NCBI GenBank assembly: GCA_900548455.1
Contig: URKQ01000017.1
Span: 1 to 64,000, forward strand
Origin: an uncultured Clostridium sp.
GTDB lineage: Bacteria > Bacillota > Clostridia > Clostridiales > Clostridiaceae
Length of the DNA stretch: 64,000 nucleotides
Reading direction: 5' to 3'
Shown: in pieces, positions 1-7,879 of the stretch
How the letters are laid out: each line of letters opens with the position of its first letter
Numbering within the stretch: position 1 is the stretch's first letter
Position numbers and translations under genes: made by a program
The notes under the pieces: model-generated
Seen by the model: only the letters and a program-made list of their open reading frames with translations
Databases searched by the model: none
What the model was told of the DNA's origin: nothing

Positions 1-510
1 AACTAAATTCATTTCTTTTGATGGATCTGATACCCAAACTTCTTCATCTCTAGCTATGTTATGGCAAAAGGTTGCTATTGCAGAGTTATAGTTGGCTCTG
101 CACCACTTTCCAAATACATTAGGAAGTCTATATACATAGACTCTAGCTCCTGTTTCTTTTCCATAGCTAAATACTTCCTCTTCTGCTTTCTTTTTGCTTT
201 TACCATAAGGATTATCTAGCTCTGCTTGAATAGAAGATGAAATTAATAGTGGAGTAGTTTTCTTATTATCCTTTAGAATTTTAATAATCTCACCAGTTAA
301 TCCAGAGTTTCCTTCAAAGAATTCCTCTTCCCTTTCAGGTCTGTTAACTCCAGCTAGATGAAATATAAAATCTGCTTCTAGTAGCATAGCTGAGGTTTCC
401 TCTTTTGAGGTTTCTCTTGTGATAGATAAAATTTCATGGTTTTCCTCTTTTAATTTTTCTAAAAGATTTTTCCCAACAAATCCACCTGCTCCTGTTACCG
501 CTATCTTCAT
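1..510 (-). CDS. CapF/FnlB-like NAD-dependent sugar reductase/epimerase (3' end outside window)
   Basis: The first 170 residues of a short-chain dehydrogenase/reductase protein are visible; the rest runs off the left edge. A Rossmann nucleotide-binding motif GAGGFVG lies at residues 7-13, serines at 91-93, and a YGKSK catalytic Tyr/Lys pair at 102-106. The ATG at 510 overlaps the stop codon of the upstream CapE-like gene (TAATG), so the two are translationally coupled. CapF/FnlB proteins work after CapE/FnlA in making UDP-L-FucNAc, normally with an epimerase CapG/FnlC as third enzyme; that gene would lie left of the window. The function rests on this pairing and on the extended N-terminal fold; other SDR sugar reductases are possible. 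Confidence 0.75.
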   Translation of the reverse strand, partial: MKIAVTGAGGFVGKNLLEKLKEENHEILSITRETSKEETSAMLLEADFIFHLAGVNRPEREEEFFEGNSGLTGEIIKILKDNKKTTPLLISSSIQAELDNPYGKSKKKAEEEVFSYGKETGARVYVYRLPNVFGKWCRANYNSAIATFCHNIARDEEVWVSDPSKEMNLV

Positions 511-1532
511 TATCTATTCCTCCAAGCTTCAAGTTCCTCTTGGATATATTTTAAAGATAGAAGTTTTTCTTTAACCTGCTCTACATTTAAAAGTTCTGTG
601 TTATTTGAATTATATTCTTCAAGTTTTTCTCTACCAGCTTCACCTTCAGTAAAATACTTGTCATAATTTAAGTCTCTCTTATCCATTGGCACTTTGAAAA
701 AGTCACCCATATCTATAGCATTGGCACACTCTTCATTAGTTAAAAGCGTTTCATACATTTTCTCACCATGTCTTATGCCTATTATTTCAATTTCACTTTC
801 CACTTCAAATAATTCTTTAATAGCCTTAGCTAATACTTCTATAGTACATGCTGGGGCCTTTTGAACCATAATATCTCCACTTTCAGCATGTTTGAAAGCA
901 AAAATAACAAGTTCCACAGCTTCTTCAAGACTCATAATATATCTAGTCATAGAAGGTTCTGTAATAGTAAGAGGCTTTCCAGATTTAATTTGCTCTATAA
1001 ATAGTGGAATTACTGAACCTCTAGAGCACATAACATTTCCATATCTAGTTCCGCAAATCAATGTTCTCTCTGGAGACACTGTTCTAGCCTTTGCTACAAA
1101 TACTTTCTCCATCATTGCTTTAGATGTTCCCATAGCATTTACAGGATAAGCTGCCTTATCCGTAGACAGACATATTACCTTCTTAACTCCCATCTCTATT
1201 GCAGCTGTAAGGACATTATCTGTTCCTATAACATTAGTTTTTACCGCTTCTAGTGGAAAAAACTCACATGATGGCACTTGTTTTAAAGCCGCTGCATGAA
1301 ATACATAATCTACGTCATACATAGCAGCTTTTATGCTATCTATATTTCTAACATCACCGATAAAAAATCTAATTTTACTACTTTTATAGACTTTTCTCAT
1401 ATCATCTTGCTTTTTTTCATCTCTTGAAAACACACGTATTTCCTTTATATCAGTATCTAAAAATCTATCAAGAACTGCATTTCCAAAGGAACCTGTACCA
1501 CCTGTTATCAATATAGTTTTACCTTTAAACAT
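510..1532 (-). CDS. CapE/FnlA-like UDP-GlcNAc 4,6-dehydratase/5-epimerase
   Basis: A 340-residue SDR enzyme of the polysaccharide biosynthesis (CapD/CapE) family. GGTGSFG at residues 11-17 binds NAD(P). STDKAAYP at 123-130 is followed by MGTSK at 134-138, where Met134 takes the place of the usual catalytic Tyr before Lys138; I recall this Met as typical of CapE/FnlA-type dehydratases. The family converts UDP-GlcNAc to a UDP-4-keto-6-deoxy sugar with 5-epimerisation, the first step to UDP-L-FucNAc. It starts at ATG 1532, 41 nt after the glycosyltransferase, and overlaps the CapF-like start by one base. Cytosolic; it supplies the sugar donor for the adjacent transferases. Confidence 0.85.
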   Translation of the reverse strand: MFKGKTILITGGTGSFGNAVLDRFLDTDIKEIRVFSRDEKKQDDMRKVYKSSKIRFFIGDVRNIDSIKAAMYDVDYVFHAAALKQVPSCEFFPLEAVKTNVIGTDNVLTAAIEMGVKKVICLSTDKAAYPVNAMGTSKAMMEKVFVAKARTVSPERTLICGTRYGNVMCSRGSVIPLFIEQIKSGKPLTITEPSMTRYIMSLEEAVELVIFAFKHAESGDIMVQKAPACTIEVLAKAIKELFEVESEIEIIGIRHGEKMYETLLTNEECANAIDMGDFFKVPMDKRDLNYDKYFTEGEAGREKLEEYNSNNTELLNVEQVKEKLLSLKYIQEELEAWRNR

Positions 1533-1573
1533 ATCTTATCCCTCTTATCTTCAGTATTTTTTAGTTAGTTTCC

Positions 1574-2770
1574 TTAATCTATAATGTTATTTAACTCTGC
1601 TAGAAGCTTAGCTCTTGTGAAATTTTCATCAAAAAATTTCTTTCCTCTAGTTCCCATAGCGTGTCTCTCTTCTTTTGTCATCTTATAAAGTTTCATTACA
1701 TTGTTATAAAGAGTTATATGATCTTCAGCTTCTCCTGTAAGTCCACATTCTGCTTCTTTTATAACCTTCGCTCCTTCTCCACTAACAGCTGCTATTATTG
1801 GCTTTCCTGAAGCCATATAAGATTGCACCTTTGCAGGAAGTGTAACTTTTAAGATTCCTTCATTTTTTAAAGTTACTATAAGCCCTTCAGAGGAAGCAAA
1901 ATACTTAGGCATTTCTGTAGCTGGCTTTCTTCCATGAAGAATTACACGGTCTTCTAAACCACAGCTTTTTACCATAGATTTAATATTTTCAAAGTCGCTT
2001 CCATCTCCAAGGATATTCCATTTAATTTCTTTTATATCTTTTGCAAGTTCAGCAGCTTTAATAATTGTATCTACACTTTGAGCTTTACCTATATTTCCTG
2101 CGAATGTAACGTTAAACTGTTTATCTTCACTTTTTTCTTTTAAGTTTTCCTTGCAGCTATACAAGTCCTCTGCCCACTGCGGAAAATAAACTATCTTATT
2201 TCTATCGACTCCACTCTCTACAAGAATATCTTCATACCCTTTAGAACTAATTAATATAGTTGTAAATTTTTTATATATTTTAGTACAAATAGTTTTAAAG
2301 GCTTTCTTTAATTTCTCATTATTTATAGGCACAATGCTATAAAAAGTTTCAGGCCATAAATCCTGAATATAAATATATGATTTTACTCTTCTTACTTTGC
2401 TATAAAGGATTGCAGGTATGGCTGCCGTAATAGGAGATGTTTGAAACATAAACACTCTATCATACTTTTTGAATAATATCGGAATTATCCTAATTGAGCC
2501 ATTAATCATAAAAGACAGATAATTAAGAACCATATTCAAGCCGCCACTTTTCCCTCTAGGAATTATGGGAAAACGTACAACTTTCATGCCTTTATATTCC
2601 TCTTTATAGGGGCCAAAGAAAGAATACCCCTTATATAACTTTCCCTTTGGATAGTTAGGCATTCCTGTAAAAATTTCAACTTCATGGCCTTGATTTTTTA
2701 AACCTTCACAGATATCGTTTATTCTAAACTCTTCTGGCCAAAAATATTGTGTTACTATTAGAATTTTCAT
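1574..2770 (-). CDS. WbuB-like GT4 glycosyltransferase
   Basis: A 398-residue GT-B glycosyltransferase. The N-terminal half starts MKILIVTQYFWPEE and carries the acceptor-side fold. The C-terminal half is a GT4 donor domain, with a GDGSDF-type segment near residue 255, HGRKPATEMPKYF near 280-292 and the ASGKPIIA loop near 330. WbuB-type enzymes transfer L-FucNAc in capsule and O-antigen synthesis; finding it beside CapE/CapF homologues makes a FucNAc donor plausible, but specificity cannot be read from sequence. It acts at the cytoplasmic membrane face on an undecaprenyl-linked acceptor. It lies 32 nt after the sugar-phosphate transferase and 41 nt before CapE, inside one operon. Confidence 0.8.
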   Translation of the reverse strand: MKILIVTQYFWPEEFRINDICEGLKNQGHEVEIFTGMPNYPKGKLYKGYSFFGPYKEEYKGMKVVRFPIIPRGKSGGLNMVLNYLSFMINGSIRIIPILFKKYDRVFMFQTSPITAAIPAILYSKVRRVKSYIYIQDLWPETFYSIVPINNEKLKKAFKTICTKIYKKFTTILISSKGYEDILVESGVDRNKIVYFPQWAEDLYSCKENLKEKSEDKQFNVTFAGNIGKAQSVDTIIKAAELAKDIKEIKWNILGDGSDFENIKSMVKSCGLEDRVILHGRKPATEMPKYFASSEGLIVTLKNEGILKVTLPAKVQSYMASGKPIIAAVSGEGAKVIKEAECGLTGEAEDHITLYNNVMKLYKMTKEERHAMGTRGKKFFDENFTRAKLLAELNNIID

Positions 2771-2802
2771 ACGACAACTCCTTATGTACTGGGAATCTAG
2801 TC

Positions 2803-3399
2803 CTAAACCATATCTTCAAAATCCTTAGAAGATCCTTCTGATATTCCATCTTGTTTAAATACTTTTAATGCTGTTATAGTCAATACTTTCAAATCAAAAA
2901 AGAAGCTTTGCTTACTTAAATACTCCCGTTCTAATTCAATTTTTCTTTCTATAGACATATTATCTCTTCCATTTACTTGTGCCCAGCCCGTCAGACCTGG
3001 TACTAATACGTTAATTCCATATTTTCTACGAAGACCTAAAAGTTCCTTTTCACTTTCATCTTCTATTACTGGTCTTGGTCCAACTAAACTCATCTCACCC
3101 TTTATTATATTAATTAATTGCGGCAATTCATCAAGGCTTGTCTTTCTCAGGACTTTCCCAACAGTGGTTACATAGTTATCTACATTACTTAAAGAGTTAC
3201 TTGCAACTTCAGGGGCTTCTTCCTTCATAGACCTAAATTTATAGATTTCAAAAAGTTCATCATCTTTACCAACTCTATATTGCTTAAAGATTACAGAACC
3301 ATTCCCATCTGCCTTGATTAAAATAGCAATAATCAAAAGTACCGGCGACAATAAAATTAAACTCAAAGTACTTACTATTAAATCAAAAACTCTTTTCAC
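2803..3399 (-). CDS. Undecaprenyl-phosphate sugar-1-phosphate transferase (monotopic, PglC-like)
   Basis: A 198-residue bacterial sugar transferase. One N-terminal hydrophobic segment (about residues 7-28) is followed by the conserved core: KFRSM near 54-58, KTSLDELPQ near 86-94, SLVGPRP near 105-111 and GLTGWAQVNGR near 136-146. The length matches the small catalytic-core type rather than the larger WbaP type. It loads the first sugar phosphate onto undecaprenyl phosphate and so starts repeat-unit synthesis. The start is GTG at 3399 behind a G-rich ribosome site. It is the first gene of the operon, about 105 nt downstream of a consensus promoter, in line with its priming role. Confidence 0.88.
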   Translation of the reverse strand: MKRVFDLIVSTLSLILLSPVLLIIAILIKADGNGSVIFKQYRVGKDDELFEIYKFRSMKEEAPEVASNSLSNVDNYVTTVGKVLRKTSLDELPQLINIIKGEMSLVGPRPVIEDESEKELLGLRRKYGINVLVPGLTGWAQVNGRDNMSIERKIELEREYLSKQSFFFDLKVLTITALKVFKQDGISEGSSKDFEDMV

Positions 3400-3509
3400 T
3401 TTTTTTCCCCCAAATCACAACAATGTTACTGTATTATCATACATACTTTTCCATTTTTTTATATTTTTTAAATTTAATTAATATTTTTCTCATATTCTAC
3501 GCAAAAAAA

Positions 3510-3538
3510 ATTATACGTGAATTCTATATAAAATTCAA
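3510..3538 (-). promoter_or_regulatory. Sigma-A promoter of the polysaccharide operon
   Basis: On the minus strand, TTGAAT (3538-3533), a 17-nt spacer and a perfect TATAAT (3515-3510). It leaves a leader of roughly 100 nt before the GTG start at 3399. Confidence 0.7.
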
Positions 3539-3572
3539 GACAATTTTATTCCCAGCTAAAAGTATTAAAAAA

Positions 3573-3589
3573 AAGTGGCTCAGCCACTT
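3573..3589 (-). terminator. Second hairpin terminator downstream of rnpB
   Basis: On the minus strand AAGTGGCTGAGCCACTT is a short perfect palindrome followed directly by a run of T. It sits 50 nt beyond the first rnpB terminator. It may be a backup terminator or may end a small transcript. Confidence 0.5.
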
Positions 3590-3637
3590 CATAATATACT
3601 TTTCCTCTTCATCCTTAATATGTTCGAAACGTCAAAA

Positions 3638-3669
3638 AGAAAAACACTAGGCATTAACCTAGTGTTTTT
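3638..3669 (-). terminator. Rho-independent terminator of rnpB
   Basis: AAAAACACTAGG and CCTAGTGTTTTT face each other across a 6-nt loop just after the RNase P RNA 3' end, with T-rich tails on both strands. It would stop rnpB transcription on the minus strand. Confidence 0.75.
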
Positions 3670-3671
3670 CA

Positions 3672-4014
3672 TATGCGAGACAAGTCTATAAGCCGAGTTC
3701 TGTATTTGACAATCATCTATCTAGGCCCATTATTACTAATGGGCTCCAGCGATACACCCAGAGACGAGACGGGCAACCTCATATGTCTCTCTATCGATCT
3801 TGCTCCAGATGGGGTTTACATAGCCGCAAAGTCGCCATTGCGCTGGTGAGCTCTTACCTCGCCTTTCCACCCTTACCCAAATTAATGGGCGGTATATCTC
3901 TGTTGCACTTTCCTTGGAGTCACCTCCACTGGGAGTTACCCAGCACCCTGCCCTATGGAGCTCGGACTTTCCTCTCCTGATAAATCAGCAGCGATTGTCT
4001 GGCTTACTCGCATG
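3672..4014 (-). ncRNA. rnpB: RNase P RNA (M1-like, type A appearance)
   Basis: The catalytic RNA of RNase P, which matures tRNA 5' ends. On the minus strand the conserved GAGGAAAGTCCGAGCTCC box (5' side of helix P4) lies near 3980-3962. It is followed by GGGCAGGGTGCTGGGTAAC, ACAGAGATATACCGCC and GGTAAGAGCTCACCAGCG. The 3' partner ACAGAACTCGGCTTAT lies near 3706-3691. The outer helix is formed by GCGAGTAAGCC at the 5' end and a GCGAG-type partner at the 3' end. The GTGCTGGGTAACTCCCAG element suggests type A, as in clostridia, not the Bacillus type B. The exact ends are estimated to within a few bases. Confidence 0.95.
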
Positions 4015-4107
4015 TTTTATAATAGCACACATTTAAACATTATGCAATGAAATTACTTCTATTTCTTACTTTGAGAATTTTCTAATTAAATCAAATTTTA
4101 TATAAAC

Positions 4108-4899
4108 TTATATAAATTGGTATGGGTCAGTAGACTTTTTAGATATTATAACTTCTACGCCCTCATCTTTAACAGGCTTCAATACTTTATTAGAAAGATT
4201 TATTAGCACTGGCCATTCACAATTAAAGTGTCCAATATCTAAAATAATCAATCCTTTCTCATTAAAATCTGATGCGTAATGATAGGTAGTGTCCCCCGTA
4301 ATAACAAGTTCTATTCCTGTTTCAACACACATTTGAAAATAATCTTCCCCACTACCATTAATAAATCCTATGGTACGAATCTGTTTATTTATATCTCCTA
4401 CTACTCTAATTGTGTTTAAGTTAACTTTTTCTTTTACACTTTTAATTATATTTTCTACTTTTTCGGGCTTTGCTAAAACTACTTTTCTACCAACGCCAGC
4501 TCCATCCATATTAGAATCATGTTCTAGTATTTCCCCGGAATTAAATCCTAAAACGCTAACAAACTCATCATTTAGCCCATTCTTTACTTTATCCCAGTTA
4601 GTATGACTTGAATAAAGAGAAATATCATTTTTTATTAAAGCTCTAATTTTTTCTCCTTGAAGGGTATCTTCTGTAATACTTGAAGGTTTATTAAATATTA
4701 AGGGATGATGAGTCAGTATAAGCTGTGCACCAATTTCTTTTGCTTCTTCAATTACTTCCTTTGTACAATCTAAAGCAACTAATATTTTAGTTATATTAGA
4801 ATTTCTATCTCCAACCATAAGCCCCACATTATCATAACTTTCTTTTAAAAATAAAGGAGCTGCTTTTTCCATAATTTCTATAATATTTTCAAGTTTCAT
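4108..4899 (-). CDS. Nif3-like dinuclear metal center protein (YqfO/DUF34 family)
   Basis: A 263-residue member of the NIF3/DUF34 family. Metal-ligand motifs are visible: THHPLIF at residues 63-69, SSHTNWD at 97-103 and a C-terminal GHFNCEW. It lacks the PII-like insertion that makes Bacillus YqfO about 370 residues, so it is the short form like E. coli YbgI. The biochemical role is unsettled; 'GTP cyclohydrolase type 2' labels in databases are weakly supported. It is the last gene of the trmK pair, as in many Firmicutes, 89 nt after trmK, separated by a small hairpin repeat. ATG 4899 has a good AGGAGG-type site. Confidence 0.88.
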   Translation of the reverse strand: MKLENIIEIMEKAAPLFLKESYDNVGLMVGDRNSNITKILVALDCTKEVIEEAKEIGAQLILTHHPLIFNKPSSITEDTLQGEKIRALIKNDISLYSSHTNWDKVKNGLNDEFVSVLGFNSGEILEHDSNMDGAGVGRKVVLAKPEKVENIIKSVKEKVNLNTIRVVGDINKQIRTIGFINGSGEDYFQMCVETGIELVITGDTTYHYASDFNEKGLIILDIGHFNCEWPVLINLSNKVLKPVKDEGVEVIISKKSTDPYQFI

Positions 4900-4943
4900 T
4901 TTTTCCTCCTTAGGAACTTAAAATTAAGAGTTAAAAATGAATA

Positions 4944-4966
4944 AAGAAATTCCAATGGAATTTCTT
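4944..4966. repeat. Short palindrome (AAGAAATTCC stem) in an AT-rich intergenic repeat
   Basis: AAGAAATTCC, AAT, GGAATTTCTT form a perfect 10-bp stem with a 3-base loop between trmK and the Nif3-like gene. A related copy of the left part and its flanks lies at 29159-29178, in both cases embedded in TTAAAATT-rich sequence, suggesting a dispersed intergenic element. Confidence 0.5.
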
Positions 4967-4988
4967 CATCAATTTCAAAGTTTACATT

Positions 4989-5687
4989 CTAAATTTTAAA
5001 TTCAATCACACTCTTTAGCTTTTCAAGCTTAATTCTTAATTCATTTTTTCTATTCCTAGAATTTTCAGTATCCTCTTTAAGATTATCTAAAACATATTCA
5101 TATCTTTTAATTTTATATTTTAGATAATCAAAATATACAGGATCCTTTTTCTTTATAAGAATATCACTTACTTCGTAATCTACGTCTACCAAATCAGCTT
5201 TAGTTTTATTATTACCGTAGCTAACTTTCATTATTTCATAATATTTATCTTCATCATATACAATCCATTCATCTTCAAGATTAAATCCCTTTGTTAAAAT
5301 ATATTCCCTTAGAACTTCTGGATTTTGTACTGGTTGAAGAATAGCATATTTTAGCTTCTTAAATACATCCATATCTGCTTCTATTATATCTTTAATGAGG
5401 TTTCCTCCCATTCCAGCTATAACTGCAGCATCAACTTCGCCAGGCTTTACCGTTTTTAGTCCTGAGCCTAACCTACAACTAACTTTTTCTGATAGTCCAT
5501 AAGCTTTTACATTATCTTTAGCTCTTTCCACAGGACCCTTATTAATATCACTAGCTATTGCACTTTTAATTTTATCATTCTTTAATAATTCTATTACAAC
5601 GTAGCCATGGTCCGTTCCCACGTCTACAATTTTTTCTACATCATCAACTAATCTACTAATGTATTTTAGCCTTTTACTTATTATCAT
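4989..5687 (-). CDS. trmK: tRNA (adenine22-N1)-methyltransferase
   Basis: A 232-residue SAM-dependent methyltransferase of the TrmK (YqfN) family, which makes m1A22 in tRNA. The SAM motif DVGTDHGYV is at residues 22-30, followed by ASDI near 47-50 and an AVIAGMGG loop near 90-97, the family signature. The C-terminal third is charged and likely coiled-coil, as in TrmK. I place the start at ATG 5687 (MIISKRL) because AAGGGG lies 6 nt upstream; a GTG 15 nt further upstream overlaps that site. It sits two genes downstream of rpoD, its usual place in Firmicutes. Confidence 0.9.
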   Translation of the reverse strand: MIISKRLKYISRLVDDVEKIVDVGTDHGYVVIELLKNDKIKSAIASDINKGPVERAKDNVKAYGLSEKVSCRLGSGLKTVKPGEVDAAVIAGMGGNLIKDIIEADMDVFKKLKYAILQPVQNPEVLREYILTKGFNLEDEWIVYDEDKYYEIMKVSYGNNKTKADLVDVDYEVSDILIKKKDPVYFDYLKYKIKRYEYVLDNLKEDTENSRNRKNELRIKLEKLKSVIEFKI

Positions 5688-5754
5688 AAATTTCCCCTTC
5701 ACTGTTTAGCATAAGTTGTATATTCTATCTCTTTATTTACCACAGAACCATTTA

Positions 5755-6645
5755 TTAATGTACACTCATTGTCATAAGTACTATTTGAAGATATAAAAAT
5801 ACTGCCGCCACAATTAAAGCTAAATATAAATATCTATAAGCTGTCTTCTCATCGTATTTTGCACAAAAGTGTGACGCGTAATACATACAAAATAATACAG
5901 CCATATTTAAAACACCATATAACATTTGAGCAAAAGCAAACTGCTTGTCAGTACCTATCTTTGCTATGGTCATAGTACTATTTACTGCTAGTGGCATAAC
6001 ATCTGGCAACTTATTCATTACATAAAGGGTTATAGGTAAAAACGTGATTATAAGCACTATTACGCTAGTTATAACCAAAGGAATAATAAACTTCTTTTCT
6101 TTATATAATTTATGAACTTTATTATATTCTTTAACCCAAGAAATATTTTTTATACCAATTTCGCTTAATGCCCTTTGAAATCCGTCACAATCTTTAGGTG
6201 ATATAGCATAATTCATATTGTCAGTATCTAAATATACAATGCAATCATTGCTAGTTACAAACATTCTTGTAGTTCCTAATTTTTTCACTGCTATTCTACC
6301 AATTGCAAATTTATTAGAGGATATTCCCGAAAGACCTATCCCTTTAATTTTTCCATGCTCAACAACAAATCCTTTAATATCTTCAACCTTTAAGGTTACT
6401 TTCTTAAGTCCACCCCAAGCAGTTATTTGTACTTTACTTTCCTCAATTATATATTTAACAGAAAACCAAGCGCCTATATGATATATATAAAATATATTAC
6501 AAAGTATTAAAACCACCTTTATTAAACTTAACATCAAGTATGAATCCATTAAGCTTTTAATAAAAAATCCTAATAAATTAATAAGTATTAAGGTTAGAAT
6601 AGTAGGAATAATTTCTAAACTTCTATTACTACGGAATTCTCTCAT
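5755..6645 (-). CDS. Membrane protein with bacterial PH-like domain, unknown function
   Basis: A 296-residue membrane protein. Two hydrophobic segments lie near residues 10-30 and 35-58, a soluble block of about 130 residues follows (beta-rich, with VQITAWGGLKKVTL and a central I/V-rich pattern resembling bacterial PH domains), and three more membrane segments lie near 190-215, 243-263 and 272-293. The family appears in the same place, between rpoD and trmK, in some clostridia. No enzyme motif is visible. I cannot assign a function. It lies 107 nt downstream of the rpoD terminator and probably has its own promoter. Confidence 0.6.
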   Translation of the reverse strand: MREFRSNRSLEIIPTILTLILINLLGFFIKSLMDSYLMLSLIKVVLILCNIFYIYHIGAWFSVKYIIEESKVQITAWGGLKKVTLKVEDIKGFVVEHGKIKGIGLSGISSNKFAIGRIAVKKLGTTRMFVTSNDCIVYLDTDNMNYAISPKDCDGFQRALSEIGIKNISWVKEYNKVHKLYKEKKFIIPLVITSVIVLIITFLPITLYVMNKLPDVMPLAVNSTMTIAKIGTDKQFAFAQMLYGVLNMAVLFCMYYASHFCAKYDEKTAYRYLYLALIVAAVFLYLQIVLMTMSVH

Positions 6646-6743
6646 AAACCCGTCCTCCCAGTATTTATAAGGTATATTTTCTTACTTGCACCATATATAT
6701 TACATTAACTCTAAGCAATTTGTCTATAATTTATTTTTTAAAA

Positions 6744-6780
6744 AAGGCAAAAAGAATACTTTCTGTATTCCTTTTGCCTT
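6744..6780 (-). terminator. Rho-independent terminator after rpoD
   Basis: On the minus strand AAGGCAAAAGGAATAC pairs with GTATTCTTTTTGCCTT around a short loop and runs into TTTTTT. It begins 12 nt after the rpoD stop codon and separates rpoD from the next gene. Confidence 0.85.
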
Positions 6781-6792
6781 AGTAAATCATCT

Positions 6793-7857
6793 TTAATCAA
6801 GATAGTCTTTAAGTTTTTTACTTCTACTTGGATGTCTAAGCTTTCTTAAAGCTTTTGCTTCAATTTGTCTTATTCTCTCTCTTGTAACATTAAACTCTTT
6901 ACCTACTTCTTCAAGAGTTCTAGCTCTTCCATCATCAAGTCCAAATCTAAGTCTTAAAACTTTTTCTTCTCTTGGAGTCAAAGTTTGTAATTGATTTATT
7001 AACTGCTCTTTAAGCATTGTAAATGCAGCGGCCTCTGCAGGTGCTAAAGCATCGTCATCAGGAATAAAATCTCCAAGGTGTGAATCTTCTTCTTCTCCTA
7101 TTGGTGTTTCTAAAGATACTGGTTCTTGGGCTATTTTCATTATTTCTCTAACTTTATCTACAGACATATCCATATGCTTTGCAATTTCTTCTGGCATTGG
7201 TTCTCTTCCTAGTTCTTGTAGTAATTGTCTAGATACTCTAATTAATTTATTTATAGTTTCAACCATGTGAACTGGAATTCTAATTGTTCTAGCTTGGTCT
7301 GCTATAGCTCTTGTTATCGCCTGTCTTATCCACCATGTTGCGTAAGTACTAAACTTAAATCCTTTGCTATAGTCAAACTTTTCAACGGCTTTTATAAGTC
7401 CAAGATTTCCTTCTTGAATTAAATCTAGAAATAGCATTCCTCTTCCTACATATCTCTTAGCAATACTTACAACTAATCTTAAATTGGCTTCTGCTAATTT
7501 CTTTTTAGCATATTCATCGCCCTCTTCAATTAGCTTTGCCAATCGCATTTCTTCTTCTGCTGATAGTAGTGGTACCTTTCCTATTTCCTTAAGATACATC
7601 CTTACTGGGTCATCTATAGCTATACCTTCTGGGATGCTAATATCTAAATCTATCTCTTCTTCTTCTTCCTCTGGAGCCTCTCCTATTACATCAATATTCA
7701 TTGACTCAAGCACTTCATAAATTTTTTCAATTTGTTCAGGGTTTAAGTCAACACCTTCAACCTCATCCATTATTTCTTTGTATGTTAAATTTCCTTTTTT
7801 CTTACCTTTTTCTATAAGTCTTTTAACTATTGCTACTTTTCCAGCTTTGTCTTTCAT
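6793..7857 (-). CDS. rpoD: RNA polymerase primary sigma factor SigA
   Basis: A 354-residue primary sigma factor. The N-terminal region 1.1 fold spans about residues 5-60, followed by an acidic EEEEEEID stretch. Region 1.2/2.1 begins at DDPVRMYLKEIG; regions 2.3-2.4 contain YATWWIRQAITRAIADQAR; region 4.2 ends the protein with VTRERIRQIEAKALRKLRHP. The length fits compact Firmicutes SigA. It directs housekeeping transcription, including the TTGACA/TATAAT promoters noted in this window. It lies 22 nt after dnaG, the classical dnaG-rpoD macromolecular synthesis operon, though without rpsU in front. Confidence 0.98.
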   Translation of the reverse strand: MKDKAGKVAIVKRLIEKGKKKGNLTYKEIMDEVEGVDLNPEQIEKIYEVLESMNIDVIGEAPEEEEEEIDLDISIPEGIAIDDPVRMYLKEIGKVPLLSAEEEMRLAKLIEEGDEYAKKKLAEANLRLVVSIAKRYVGRGMLFLDLIQEGNLGLIKAVEKFDYSKGFKFSTYATWWIRQAITRAIADQARTIRIPVHMVETINKLIRVSRQLLQELGREPMPEEIAKHMDMSVDKVREIMKIAQEPVSLETPIGEEEDSHLGDFIPDDDALAPAEAAAFTMLKEQLINQLQTLTPREEKVLRLRFGLDDGRARTLEEVGKEFNVTRERIRQIEAKALRKLRHPSRSKKLKDYLD

Positions 7858-7879
7858 CCCACTACCTCCTTTCAGTTTC

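Noticed and set aside
3423..3650. A 75-codon plus-strand open frame upstream of rnpB's terminator
   Set aside because: It covers the polysaccharide operon promoter and two terminator hairpins, and the protein is low-complexity Phe/Ile/Leu.
3783..3980. A 65-codon plus-strand open frame with Cys, Trp and His residues
   Set aside because: It lies wholly inside the RNase P RNA gene on the other strand and has no ribosome-binding site.
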